From the NCBI GenBank assembly GCA_964569795.1, contig CAZMVB010000012.1, positions 1 to 64,000 on the forward strand: DNA of 64,000 nucleotides, read 5' to 3'. The notes beneath the pieces are model-generated. The model saw nothing but the letters and a program-made list of their open reading frames with translations. It was not told where the DNA came from and searched no databases. The number at the start of each line of letters is the position of its first letter. Position 1 is the first letter of the stretch. This document shows positions 41,289 to 49,496 of this stretch, one piece after another. A program made the position numbers and the translations under genes. Source of the DNA: JAHJDS01 sp964569795. GTDB taxonomy: Bacteria; Desulfobacterota; Desulfarculia; Desulfarculales; JAHJDS01.

Positions 41289-44200
41289 CTAGCCCGATCC
41301 GTCCAGGGCCTCGCGGACGCACCGCAGCAGGTCCCGGAGGCGGAAGGGCTTGCCCACGAAACCCAGGGCCCCGCTCTCGACGACCGATTCCTCGGTCCCG
41401 CTGGCCTGGTAGCCGCTGGCGACCAGGACCCTGACCCCGGGGTCTCCCTCGACCAGGGCCTCCAGGCAGGCCTGGCCGCCCATGCCCGGCATGTTCAGAT
41501 CCAGGATAACCAGGTCGATCTCCCGCCCCCGGTCGGCGTAGATGTCCAGCGCCTCCTCGCCCGAGGCGGCCCGGAGCACGGTGTAGCCGTTCTGGGTCAG
41601 AATGTCCTCGGCGATGTCCAGGATGGCCCGGTCGTCGTCCACCAGGAGGATGGTCTCGTCGCCGCCCCGGGCCTGTTTCTCGATCTCGGCCCGGGCCGCT
41701 TCCAGGTCCACGGCTTCCACCAGGGCCGGCAGGAAGATGTCAAAGGCCGCTCCCCGGCCCGGTTGGCTGTCGCAGGTCAGATGACCGCCGTGGGCCTTGA
41801 CGATGCCGTACACCGTGGACAGCCCCAGGCCCGTGCCCTGGCCGATCTCCTTGGTGGTGAAAAACGGCTCGAAGATGTGCTGGACGATTTCCGGGTCCAT
41901 GCCCTGGCCCGTGTCGGCGACCCTCAGCCGGACGTACTCCCCGGGCCTGACGTCCACCTGGGACAGGCAGTAGTCCTCGTCCAGGAAGACGTTTCGGGTC
42001 TGAATGTACAGGAGTCCCCCCTGGGGCATGGCGTCCTTGGCGTTGGCCCCCAGGTTCATGATGACCTGCTCGAGCTGGGTCCGGTCCCCGCGGACGGGGT
42101 ACAGGTCCTCGGCCAGGTCGGGCTCGATCCGGATCATCTTGGGGATGGTCCGCTCCAGCATCTTGATCGTCTGGACGACCTCCCGGTTCAGATCGACCGG
42201 TTCGAGGCGGCTGTCCACCTTGCGGGAAAAGGTCAGCAGCCGCCGGACCAGCTCGGCCGCCCGTTCGGTGAGCAGGTTGATTTCGCCCAGGTAGCGGTGG
42301 TCGGGCGGGATGGTCTCGCGGCCCGAGGTCAGCAGCTCCAGGTAGCCGGAAACGGCGTGGAGGATATTGTTGAAGTCGTGGGCGATGCCGCTGGCCAGGG
42401 TGCCGATGGCCTCCATCTTCTGGGCCTGCAGGAGCTGGTGCTGGAGGGTCTTGAGTTGCCTTTCGGCCTGGATCTGCTCGGTCACGTCCAGGCCGATGCC
42501 GCTGATGTACGGCTCACCTCCCTCGGGCCTGACCAGGTGGCTGCGGTACTCGATGTAACGCCTTTTGCCGTCGGCCCGGAAATACACGGAGGTCCCTTCG
42601 TGGTGGCCGGTGGTCTTGAGGGCGCCGAGATATTCGGTCTCGAAGGCCTCCCGGAATTCGGGCTTCATGAACTCGGACGCCTTGTGTCCGATCAGGTCCT
42701 CGGGCTGATAGCCGAACAGATCGGCCAGGGCGGGGTTGGCGCTGGTGAAACGGCCTTCCAGGTCCTGGGTGTAAACCAGGTCGGTGATCGACTCGAACAG
42801 GTCCCGGAAGCGTTTCTCCGAGGCCCGAACGCGCTGATCGGCCCTTTTGCGTTGGCTGATGTCCTGGACCACGGAGACCAGGCAGTCCTGTCCGCCGATG
42901 AGCACCCTGGCCGCCGACCACATGGCGATGAGTTCCTCGCCGTTCTTGCGCCGGAAGCTGACCTCCATCCGGCGCAGGTGACCGTCGCGCTCGATGATTT
43001 CCATGCCCCGGCGCCGGGCCTCGGGATCGACCCACAGGCCGATCTCGGCCGAGGTCTTGCCCAGGACCTCCTCCCGGGCCCGGCCGGTCCCCTGGCAGTA
43101 GGCCTCGTTGACGTCCAGGTAGCGGCCCTCGGCCACGGTGCTGATGCTGACCCAGTCGGGGCTGAACCGGAAGGCGGCCTGGAACATCTGTTCGCTGGCT
43201 TTGAGGGCCGCCTCGGCCCGCTTCTGATCGCTGATGTCATAGACGACCGCCGCGGCCCGGACCGGACGGCCTTGTTCCAGGAACAGCTTCGAGGTCAACA
43301 GGACCCAGAGGTGGTGGCCGCTTTTGGTCTTGATCTGGAACTCGACGGTCGGCGGTATATCCTCGCCGGCGGCCACCTTCCGCTGCCGCTCCAGAAACAG
43401 ACGCTGGCTGTCCTCGGTCAACAGGTCAAAGGCGTTCATCTCCAGAAATTCTTCCCGGGTGAAGCCGGTGTACTCGGTCATGACGTCGTTGACGCTCAGG
43501 AACCTTCCGGTGGTGAAATCGATCTCGTAGATCCCGGCCGGGGCGTGGTCCACCAGGAGACGGTAGCGGGCCTCGCTTTCCCGCAGGGCGATTTCGGTGG
43601 CCTGGCGCTCGGTGATGTCCCGGGCGATGGACAGGACGGCCTCCTCGTCTTCGGCCTCCAGCCGGACCCCGGAGATGAGGTGGGGCCGGAGCACCCCCTC
43701 CTTGGTCCGAAAGGCCGTTTCCAGGTCCCGACACTCGCCCCGCTCCAGGATGGCCTGGACGAATCGCTCCCGGTCCTCGGGCACGGCCCAGTTGTTTAAC
43801 TCGGCGGCGGAGCGGCCGATGACCTCGTCGCGTTGGTAGCCCAGGGTGGCCAGCAGGTTCTCGTTCACCTCCAGGAACACGCCGTCCCTGAGCCGGGTGA
43901 TGGCGATGCTGTCCGGGCCGGTCATGAAGGCCTTCGAGAATTTTCGTTCGCTCTCCCGGAGGGCCTCCTCGACCCGCTTTCGCTCGGTGATGTCGATGAT
44001 GAACCCCCGCAGGCCGACGACCCGTCCCTCGCGCTGAATCGGATTGGAGTGGACCATGGCCGGGAAGGTGGTGCCGTCCTTGCGCCGGCAGAGGTATTCA
44101 TTCATGCCCATGTCCTGGCCGGACATGACCTTTCGGGAGTTGGCCACCGCCCGGTCCCGGTCCTCGGGAACGATCAGGTCAAAGGCGTTCAGGCCCCGCG

Positions 44201-45215
44201 CCAGTTCCTCGGGGCTGTAGCCGAACTGGGCGAAGGCCCCCTGATTGGCAAAGGTCAGCCGGCCCTCGGCGTCCACCTCGAAGATGGTCTGGGGCATCAG
44301 CTCGGCCAGTTCCCTGAAACGGCGCTCACTCTCCTTCAGGGCCGCCTCGGTCTCCCGGCGCTCGGTGATGTCGCTCAGGAAATTAAGCGTCGCCGGCCGA
44401 CCTTCCCAGGTGACGGACACGACGTTGATTTCGGCCCAGCGCGTGTCGCCTTGGGAGGTGACGATCCGGAAGGCATAGACCGACGGCTCCTTCTGGCCGG
44501 CCAGCCGACGGCGGTGACGCCCGGCCACCAGGTCCCGGTCCTCGGGATGGATGAAATCCAGGAACGGCCGGCCGAGCAGTTCCTCGGGAGAAAGACCGGT
44601 TATCCGGGCCGCCCGGCGGTTCAAGAACTTGATCCGGCCGTCCTGGGCGACGAGGATGGCCTCGGCGGCGTTCTCCACCACCAGGCGGTATTTCTCCTCG
44701 CTGTCCCGCAGGGAGGCCTCGGCCCGGCGGCGCTCGGCGATCTCCAGTTCCAGCCGCCGGTTGGCCTCGGTCACGACCGACGTCCTCACCTGGACATCTT
44801 GCTCCACCCTGCGGCGGTGGTCGGACAGATCCTGTTCGATCCGCCCCTGCCAGGCCAGTTGGTTCCTGAGCCGCCGGGTGACATCGGCCAGGCGACCGAC
44901 CACCACCGCCAGGGACAGGGAGACGATCACGCCCAGGGGACCGCCGGCCAGGGGCAGGCCCAGGCTGTGGTGCAGGATCAGGTTGAGAATCAGATTGCCG
45001 ATCGAGGCCGCCACCCCGCCCCACAGACCCCACTGCCAGGCGGCCAGGAGGACGAAGCTCAACGAGAAGATCCGGGTCAGGGAACCAAAGGACTTGATCA
45101 GCCAGGGAAAAAAGACGGCGTAGCCCGCGGCCATGGCCAGGACCACCAGCCCCAGCCACAGGCTTTGACGCGACAACAGACGACTCCGAAACGAATTATG
45201 GGCAGGCGGGTTCAC
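41289..45215 (-). CDS. multi-PAS hybrid sensor histidine kinase
   Basis: The 1308-residue protein begins with about three to four membrane helices (about 15-105), then a coiled region (RIEQDLSDHRRRVEQDV). Six PAS domains in tandem follow (about 165 to 930), each opening with the ESExxF/YR pattern. The HisKA box is LASGIAHDFNNILHAVSGY and the HATPase box GTGLGLSTVYGIVKAHGG. The C terminus is a receiver domain with ILLVDDD, DLVILDLNMPGMGG and the Lys in GFVGKPF. It is a membrane-bound hybrid kinase of the phosphorelay type. No regulator lies next to it. An extended -10 TGATATAAT is found upstream at 45275-45283. Confidence 0.93.
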   Translation of the reverse strand: MNPPAHNSFRSRLLSRQSLWLGLVVLAMAAGYAVFFPWLIKSFGSLTRIFSLSFVLLAAWQWGLWGGVAASIGNLILNLILHHSLGLPLAGGPLGVIVSLSLAVVVGRLADVTRRLRNQLAWQGRIEQDLSDHRRRVEQDVQVRTSVVTEANRRLELEIAERRRAEASLRDSEEKYRLVVENAAEAILVAQDGRIKFLNRRAARITGLSPEELLGRPFLDFIHPEDRDLVAGRHRRRLAGQKEPSVYAFRIVTSQGDTRWAEINVVSVTWEGRPATLNFLSDITERRETEAALKESERRFRELAELMPQTIFEVDAEGRLTFANQGAFAQFGYSPEELARGLNAFDLIVPEDRDRAVANSRKVMSGQDMGMNEYLCRRKDGTTFPAMVHSNPIQREGRVVGLRGFIIDITERKRVEEALRESERKFSKAFMTGPDSIAITRLRDGVFLEVNENLLATLGYQRDEVIGRSAAELNNWAVPEDRERFVQAILERGECRDLETAFRTKEGVLRPHLISGVRLEAEDEEAVLSIARDITERQATEIALRESEARYRLLVDHAPAGIYEIDFTTGRFLSVNDVMTEYTGFTREEFLEMNAFDLLTEDSQRLFLERQRKVAAGEDIPPTVEFQIKTKSGHHLWVLLTSKLFLEQGRPVRAAAVVYDISDQKRAEAALKASEQMFQAAFRFSPDWVSISTVAEGRYLDVNEAYCQGTGRAREEVLGKTSAEIGLWVDPEARRRGMEIIERDGHLRRMEVSFRRKNGEELIAMWSAARVLIGGQDCLVSVVQDISQRKRADQRVRASEKRFRDLFESITDLVYTQDLEGRFTSANPALADLFGYQPEDLIGHKASEFMKPEFREAFETEYLGALKTTGHHEGTSVYFRADGKRRYIEYRSHLVRPEGGEPYISGIGLDVTEQIQAERQLKTLQHQLLQAQKMEAIGTLASGIAHDFNNILHAVSGYLELLTSGRETIPPDHRYLGEINLLTERAAELVRRLLTFSRKVDSRLEPVDLNREVVQTIKMLERTIPKMIRIEPDLAEDLYPVRGDRTQLEQVIMNLGANAKDAMPQGGLLYIQTRNVFLDEDYCLSQVDVRPGEYVRLRVADTGQGMDPEIVQHIFEPFFTTKEIGQGTGLGLSTVYGIVKAHGGHLTCDSQPGRGAAFDIFLPALVEAVDLEAARAEIEKQARGGDETILLVDDDRAILDIAEDILTQNGYTVLRAASGEEALDIYADRGREIDLVILDLNMPGMGGQACLEALVEGDPGVRVLVASGYQASGTEESVVESGALGFVGKPFRLRDLLRCVREALDGSG

Positions 45216-45274
45216 GCCGAATATCTCCGCTCGATCAGGGGTTCAGGTCCCATGATTGGAACTCATCATAAAAT

Positions 45275-45283
45275 ATTATATCA
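45275..45283 (-). promoter_or_regulatory. extended -10 promoter element of the hybrid kinase gene
   Basis: On the minus strand TGA-TATAAT is a perfect extended -10 element in an AT-rich patch, about 60 bases before the kinase start. The -35 region is weak, as is common for extended -10 promoters. Confidence 0.5.
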
Positions 45284-45333
45284 TAGTTCAACCGGTCGGA
45301 CAGTCCGGCCACGGCGCTGAAAGGGCGGGAATG

Positions 45334-45362
45334 TTGACACCTTGACCCCGGCCGGCCACAAT
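45334..45362 (+). promoter_or_regulatory. sigma-70-type promoter abutting the nadE start codon
   Basis: TTGACA at 45334-45339, 17 bases, CACAAT at 45357-45362. The nadE ATG at 45372 is only 9 bases further and lacks a ribosome binding site, so the mRNA would be leaderless or nearly so. Confidence 0.5.
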
Positions 45363-45371
45363 GCCCCTGTC

Positions 45372-47021
45372 ATGAGAATCAGCCTGGCTCAACTCAACCC
45401 CCGGGTGGGCGATCTGGAGGGCAACCTGGCCCGTCTGGAGCGGGCCTGGGACGAGGCCGTGGCCCGGGGAGCCGACCTGGTGGTGACGCCCGAATTGTAT
45501 CTGGTCGGCTACCCGCCCCGGGACCTGCTGGACCGGCCGGGGTTCATCGCCGCCGTGGGGCGGGCCGTGGATCGGGCGGTCGAGATGTCCGCGTCCCGGC
45601 CGGGCACGGGCCTGATCCTGGGCGCGCCGCGCCCCTCGGGCCAGCCCACCGGCCGGGGACTGCACAACTCGGCGGTGTTGATCCACGACGGCCGGATCGT
45701 CTTCGAACAGGCCAAGACCCTGCTGCCCACCTACGACGTCTTTGACGAGGCCCGGTACTTCGATCCCTCGCCCGCGGTCAAGGTCGTCCGGTTCAAGGAC
45801 CGGGTCCTGGGGCTGAGCGTCTGCGAGGACTGCTGGAACGTCCCCCAGTTCGAGGGGGTCCTGCAGCACTACGCCGTGGACCCGGTGGCCGTCCAGGTCC
45901 AGGAGCAGGCCGATATCCTGATCAACATCTCGGCCTCGCCGTACTTCGTGGCCAAGGACGTCCTCCGCTTCGAGCTGTTCAAGGCCCACGTCCGGCGGCA
46001 CCGACGGCCGTTCATCTTCGTCAACCAGGTCGGGGCCAACGACGAATTGATCTTCGACGGCCGATCGGTCCTGATGGACGCGGACAGCCGGCCCCGGGTC
46101 CTGGCCCGGGCCTTTGACGAGGATGAGATCACCGTGGACCTGTCGTCCCCGCCCCTGCCGGTGGTCTTCAGGCCGGCCGACCGCATCGCCGACGTCCACG
46201 ACGCCCTGGTCCTGGGCATCAAGGATTACGTCCACAAGTGCGGCTTCGCCAAGGTCACCCTGGGACTGTCCGGCGGGGTCGATTCGGCGGTGACCTGCGT
46301 CCTGGCGGCCCAGGCCCTGGGTCCGAAAAACGTGATCGGCGTGACCATGCCCGGCCCCTACTCCAGTCCGGGGAGCATCGAGGACTCCCAGCGGCTGAGC
46401 CGCAACCTGGGGATCGAACTGGTCGAGGCGCCCATCGGCCCGATCTTCGAGGCCTACCTTCAGTCCCTGGGGCCCCATTTCAAGGGCCGGGCCCCGGACG
46501 TGACCGAGGAAAACATCCAGGCCCGCATCCGGGGCAACGTCCTGATGGCCCTGTCCAACAAGTTCGGTTACCTGGTCCTGTCCACCGGCAACAAGAGCGA
46601 GCTGGCCGTGGGCTACTGCACCCTGTACGGCGACATGAGCGGCGGCCTGGCCGTGATCTCGGACGTCCCCAAGACCATGGTCTATCAGCTCGCCCGCCAC
46701 CTGAACCGCGCCGGCGAAATCATCCCCCGGACCGTCATCGACAAGCCCCCCTCGGCCGAGCTGCGCCCGGAGCAGACCGACCAGGACACCCTCCCGGCCT
46801 ATGAAATCCTGGATCAAATCCTGTATCATTATGTTGACCAGGGCCTGAGCCCGGACCAGATCGAGGCCAAGGGGTTCGATCCCGAGGTGGTGGGCTGGAT
46901 CACCCGGACGGTCGTCAAGAACGAATACAAGCGCCGCCAGGCCGCGCCCGGACTCAAGGTGACCACCAAGGCCTTCGGCGTCGGCCGGCGGATGCCCATC
47001 GCCGCCCATTTCGACTACTGA
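45372..47021 (+). CDS. nadE: glutamine-dependent NAD+ synthetase
   Basis: The 549-residue protein joins a nitrilase-type amidase domain to an NAD synthetase domain. The amidase triad is visible as TPELYLVGY (Glu, about 41), EQAKTLLPTYDVFDE (Lys, about 115) and VCEDCWN (Cys, about 153). The synthetase P-loop is LGLSGGVDSA (about 297-306), with TGNKSELAVGYCTLYGDMSG further on. It makes NAD+ from nicotinic acid adenine dinucleotide using glutamine as the ammonia source. The ATG at 45372 fits the family N terminus MRISLAQLNP. A promoter lies directly upstream. Confidence 0.96.
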   Translation: MRISLAQLNPRVGDLEGNLARLERAWDEAVARGADLVVTPELYLVGYPPRDLLDRPGFIAAVGRAVDRAVEMSASRPGTGLILGAPRPSGQPTGRGLHNSAVLIHDGRIVFEQAKTLLPTYDVFDEARYFDPSPAVKVVRFKDRVLGLSVCEDCWNVPQFEGVLQHYAVDPVAVQVQEQADILINISASPYFVAKDVLRFELFKAHVRRHRRPFIFVNQVGANDELIFDGRSVLMDADSRPRVLARAFDEDEITVDLSSPPLPVVFRPADRIADVHDALVLGIKDYVHKCGFAKVTLGLSGGVDSAVTCVLAAQALGPKNVIGVTMPGPYSSPGSIEDSQRLSRNLGIELVEAPIGPIFEAYLQSLGPHFKGRAPDVTEENIQARIRGNVLMALSNKFGYLVLSTGNKSELAVGYCTLYGDMSGGLAVISDVPKTMVYQLARHLNRAGEIIPRTVIDKPPSAELRPEQTDQDTLPAYEILDQILYHYVDQGLSPDQIEAKGFDPEVVGWITRTVVKNEYKRRQAAPGLKVTTKAFGVGRRMPIAAHFDY

Positions 47022-47053
47022 GCCGGGATCGGGCCCTTACGGAAAAGGAAGCC

Positions 47054-47683
47054 ATGTCCATCGCCTCAAAGGGATTTCTCGGCCGCCTGGCCACCCTGGC
47101 GCTGATCGTCGCCTGGGCGGGCTCGCTCTCGGGATGCAGCGCCGCGGTCATGTGGCTGACCAAGCCGGCCGAGACCTGGAAGCTGACCCCCGAACTCAGG
47201 TCCTCGCCCGACACCGTCGTCCTGGACATCACCCCGTTTCGGCAGAAGCAGCTCAACCTCTGCGGCGCCGCGGCCCTGGCCATGGTCCTGACCTACTGGG
47301 GTCACAAGACCTCGGTGGGCGAGGTGGTCCAGGCCCTGGGACCGCCCGGACCCCGGGGCTACACCGGCTTCCAGCTCCTGGCCCTGGCCCGCCGGGAGGG
47401 CTTCGCCGCCTTCATCTACCGGGGCTCGATGCTCGACCTCTACCTCAACCTGCGCAAGACCCGGCCCTTGATCATCATCAAGAGCAAACCGGGCTACAAC
47501 CACTACGTCGTGGTCATCGGCGCCACCCGCCAGGGGCAGTTGATCCTGGCCGATCCCGAAACCGGACCGATGGTCACCCGGGCCGACATCCTGGGAAAGC
47601 AGTGGCGGCGCTCGAACTATTTCACCCTGCTCGTCGCCCGCCGGGCCAAGAAAAAAGGCCCGACGCCGATTCCCAAAAAGTAA
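47054..47683 (+). CDS. C39-peptidase-like lipoprotein
   Basis: The 209-residue product has a lipoprotein signal with LSGC (anchor Cys at about 28). The core is of the C39 papain-like type: QLNLCGAAALAMVLTYWG holds the catalytic Cys (about 73), YNHYVVVIGA the His (about 152) and LADPETG the Asp (about 168). These are the residues of the family's catalytic triad. The tail is basic and Lys-rich. Architecture and neighbourhood recall the PA2778-type lipoprotein peptidases, which also have a small exported membrane partner next to them. The target is unknown. It follows nadE by 32 bases. Confidence 0.82.
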   Translation: MSIASKGFLGRLATLALIVAWAGSLSGCSAAVMWLTKPAETWKLTPELRSSPDTVVLDITPFRQKQLNLCGAAALAMVLTYWGHKTSVGEVVQALGPPGPRGYTGFQLLALARREGFAAFIYRGSMLDLYLNLRKTRPLIIIKSKPGYNHYVVVIGATRQGQLILADPETGPMVTRADILGKQWRRSNYFTLLVARRAKKKGPTPIPKK

Positions 47684-47807
47684 TATTGACGGCGGGCGGT
47701 CGGCGGGCATAAATTATTAAAGGACCCGGGAGACAACGCCGGGAAGCGATGTCGAGTCAACCCATGGTCGCTCGTCGGTAGCGGCCGTTGCAAAGGGAGG
47801 ACAGATT
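47684..47807 (+). promoter_or_regulatory. possibly structured leader of the small exported gene
   Basis: CCCGG/CCGGG and AGCGA/TCGCT can pair to give two successive hairpins upstream of the good ribosome site GGGAGGA at 47796-47802. TTGACG at 47687 and TAAATTATTAAAG near 47710 could be the promoter. I do not match it to a known riboswitch class. Confidence 0.35.
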
Positions 47808-48098
47808 ATGCGCATGTTGGCATCGGTCTTGACCGTAGCAATGCTGGTGATGACCTTCATGCTGACGCTGGCGCCCTATGCCGGGGCGGCGGTGGTCGAG
47901 CCCAGTCAGAGCGCCCAGTTCAGCCAGACCGACATGGACCACTACACCTCGCAGGCCCTGAACGCCGGCAACCTGCAGATGGCGACCGGCGGTCAGTGGT
48001 ACAACCCGAACACCTGGAACACCTGGGTCTGGATCGGCGTGGCAGCGGTCGTGGTCGTGGTGGTGCTGGGCGCGTGTTGGGCCGCCGACGTGTTCTGA
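47808..48098 (+). CDS. small exported protein with a C-terminal membrane anchor
   Basis: The 96-residue product has a signal peptide (core MLASVLTVAMLVMTFMLTLA, likely cut after AGA near 27) and a short mature part with SAQFSQTDMDHYTSQALNAG, then QWYNPNTWNTW. A C-terminal hydrophobic segment (about 74-91) ends in CWAADVF. The order signal, short polar part, C-terminal anchor ending in DVF is like PA2779-type proteins, but the usual middle helical part is much shorter. It lies 124 bases after a C39-like lipoprotein and before a strong terminator. It could be a substrate or partner of that peptidase. Confidence 0.7.
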   Translation: MRMLASVLTVAMLVMTFMLTLAPYAGAAVVEPSQSAQFSQTDMDHYTSQALNAGNLQMATGGQWYNPNTWNTWVWIGVAAVVVVVVLGACWAADVF

Positions 48099-48229
48099 CC
48101 GGCGACCCGGGAGCATAGTCAAACCACCTGGAGAGGCGGCCCAGGGGCGGACGGCTAGATGGCCGGCGCCGCATTTAATGGCGGCGGGCGTCGGGGGAAT
48201 ATATTTTTGGTCCGGACCGCGGGTCGTCA
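48099..48229 (+). other. structured 3' region of the small exported gene transcript
   Basis: Between the stop codon and the terminator lie about 130 bases able to form several GC-rich hairpins, for example CCTGG/CCAGG near 48129-48145 and GCCGGCGCCGC near 48164. No reading frame is convincing. It may be only a long 3' end or a small RNA released from it. Confidence 0.3.
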
Positions 48230-48266
48230 GGCCCCCCGGCCCCGATAGGGCCGGGGGGCCTTTTTT
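48230..48266 (+). terminator. strong rho-independent terminator
   Basis: A perfect 13-bp GC stem (48230-48242 with 48248-48260), a 5-base loop and TTTTTT. It ends the transcript of the small exported gene and separates it from the convergent DUF3795 gene. Confidence 0.9.
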
Positions 48267-48280
48267 GGTGCGGCCGGTGC

Positions 48281-48697
48281 TCAGAGTTCGAACTTGTGCC
48301 TGAAATAGGTCTCCTTGACCTTTCCCGCCTTGGCCTGGGCCCAGGAGTCGAGGCCCATCTTCTTGATCAGGGCCAGGTTGAAGACCTTGGTGTTGTGGGG
48401 CCGCTCGGCGGCCAGGTCGGCAAAGGGGTGGAGGTGATCGCAGGGGAACTCGTCACACTCGCTGCAGTTGTGCAGTCCCCGGGGCTCGATGCACCTCCAG
48501 ACCTTGCAGGGCTCGGTCCAGTGCTGAAACGCGGGCATCCCCTTCTGGGCCCGGCAGCCCGAGCACTGGGCCTCCTCGGGCGCGATACCCATCCGCTGGG
48601 CGATCATGGCCCGCAGTTTCTCGTTTTCCTGGGCGGCGTACATCGGACAGTTGAAGCAATCCAGCCCGCAGGGGGCGGTCAGAAAGGCGTAGTCCAT
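48281..48697 (-). CDS. DUF3795 Cys-rich protein
   Basis: The 138-residue protein has the DUF3795 pattern of paired Cys residues: APCGLDCFNCPMY (about 9-21), AQCSGCRAQKG (about 43-53), CKVWRCI (about 64-70) and HNCSECDEFPCDHL (about 76-89). These probably bind zinc or an iron-sulfur cluster. The family is common in anaerobic bacteria and archaea and has no assigned reaction. The methyltransferase gene lies 16 bases upstream on the same strand, so both are likely one transcript. Confidence 0.85.
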   Translation of the reverse strand: MDYAFLTAPCGLDCFNCPMYAAQENEKLRAMIAQRMGIAPEEAQCSGCRAQKGMPAFQHWTEPCKVWRCIEPRGLHNCSECDEFPCDHLHPFADLAAERPHNTKVFNLALIKKMGLDSWAQAKAGKVKETYFRHKFEL

Positions 48698-48713
48698 GAT
48701 CCCTCCTCAGGTG

Positions 48714-49463
48714 TCAGTTCCCGGCCGTCGGCGGGCCCTGGGCGGCCAGCCAGCCGTGCACAAAGGTCACGGCCGGCCCGGGCAGGTTCTTCAGGATAAT
48801 GACCGTCACCGGCGAGGCGTCGTCCTCCCCGAAGCCCTCGGGCAGGCCGGTGACCTCGCCGCCCAGGGCGGCCATGGGCGCCAGGTTGGTCAGGACGAAG
48901 TTGGCCCCCAGCCCGGAGATCATCGACCCCAGGTCGTCCTGGTTGAGGATGTGAAACGGGATACCGGCCGGTCCCTGGCGGGCCTTGATGGACGGGTACC
49001 GGGCCGTGACCCGGGTGGTGAAGATCAGGCCGTGGGCCGCCACCCGCCACCACTCGGCCAGCAGACCGGCCGGGTCCCAGTTGTGCAGCAGCACGTCCAC
49101 GGCCAGGACCAGGTTGAAGGTGCCGTCGGCCTCGTCCAGCCGCCGGGCGTCGGCCAGGACAAAGTCGCCGTCAGGGTAGCGCTCCCGGGCCCGGTTGACG
49201 TGGTGGGGCGAGATGTCCACGCCCCGGTAGCGCAGGCCCTCGGGGAACTCCCGGCGCAGGACCCCCAGGGTGTGCCCCACGGCGCAGCCGATTTCCAGGA
49301 CGCTCCGGGCCGCCGGCGACCAGACGCCCAGCCGGAGAAAAGGGACCGCGAACCCGAACACCGGCAGATACCGGGCCGGGACGACGATCTGGCCGTCATT
49401 CCGGAACTCCCAGGACCCGTCGTAAAAGGCGGCTGACTCCTCGGTCCAGTACTCGGGCTTCAT
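48714..49463 (-). CDS. class I SAM-dependent methyltransferase
   Basis: The 249-residue protein has the Rossmann core with motif I VLEIGCAVGHTLGVL (about 55-69), YRGVDISPHHVNRA for strand 2 and FNLVLAVDVLLHNW for motif IV. The N-terminal EYWTEESAAFYDG and the C-terminal part resemble methyltransferases of unknown small-molecule substrates. It lies 33 bases downstream of the serpin gene and directly upstream of the DUF3795 gene; a link between these is not evident. Confidence 0.85.
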   Translation of the reverse strand: MKPEYWTEESAAFYDGSWEFRNDGQIVVPARYLPVFGFAVPFLRLGVWSPAARSVLEIGCAVGHTLGVLRREFPEGLRYRGVDISPHHVNRARERYPDGDFVLADARRLDEADGTFNLVLAVDVLLHNWDPAGLLAEWWRVAAHGLIFTTRVTARYPSIKARQGPAGIPFHILNQDDLGSMISGLGANFVLTNLAPMAALGGEVTGLPEGFGEDDASPVTVIILKNLPGPAVTFVHGWLAAQGPPTAGN

Positions 49464-49496
49464 CTCAGGCCGTCTCTTTCCGGTGGCGGGTTCGAG

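Noticed and set aside
48099..48229. Possible riboswitch (c-di-GMP-like CAAACC and GC hairpins)
   Set aside because: Only a few short motifs agree, the required tetraloop-receptor and second stem do not line up, and the only gene downstream is on the other strand behind a terminator.
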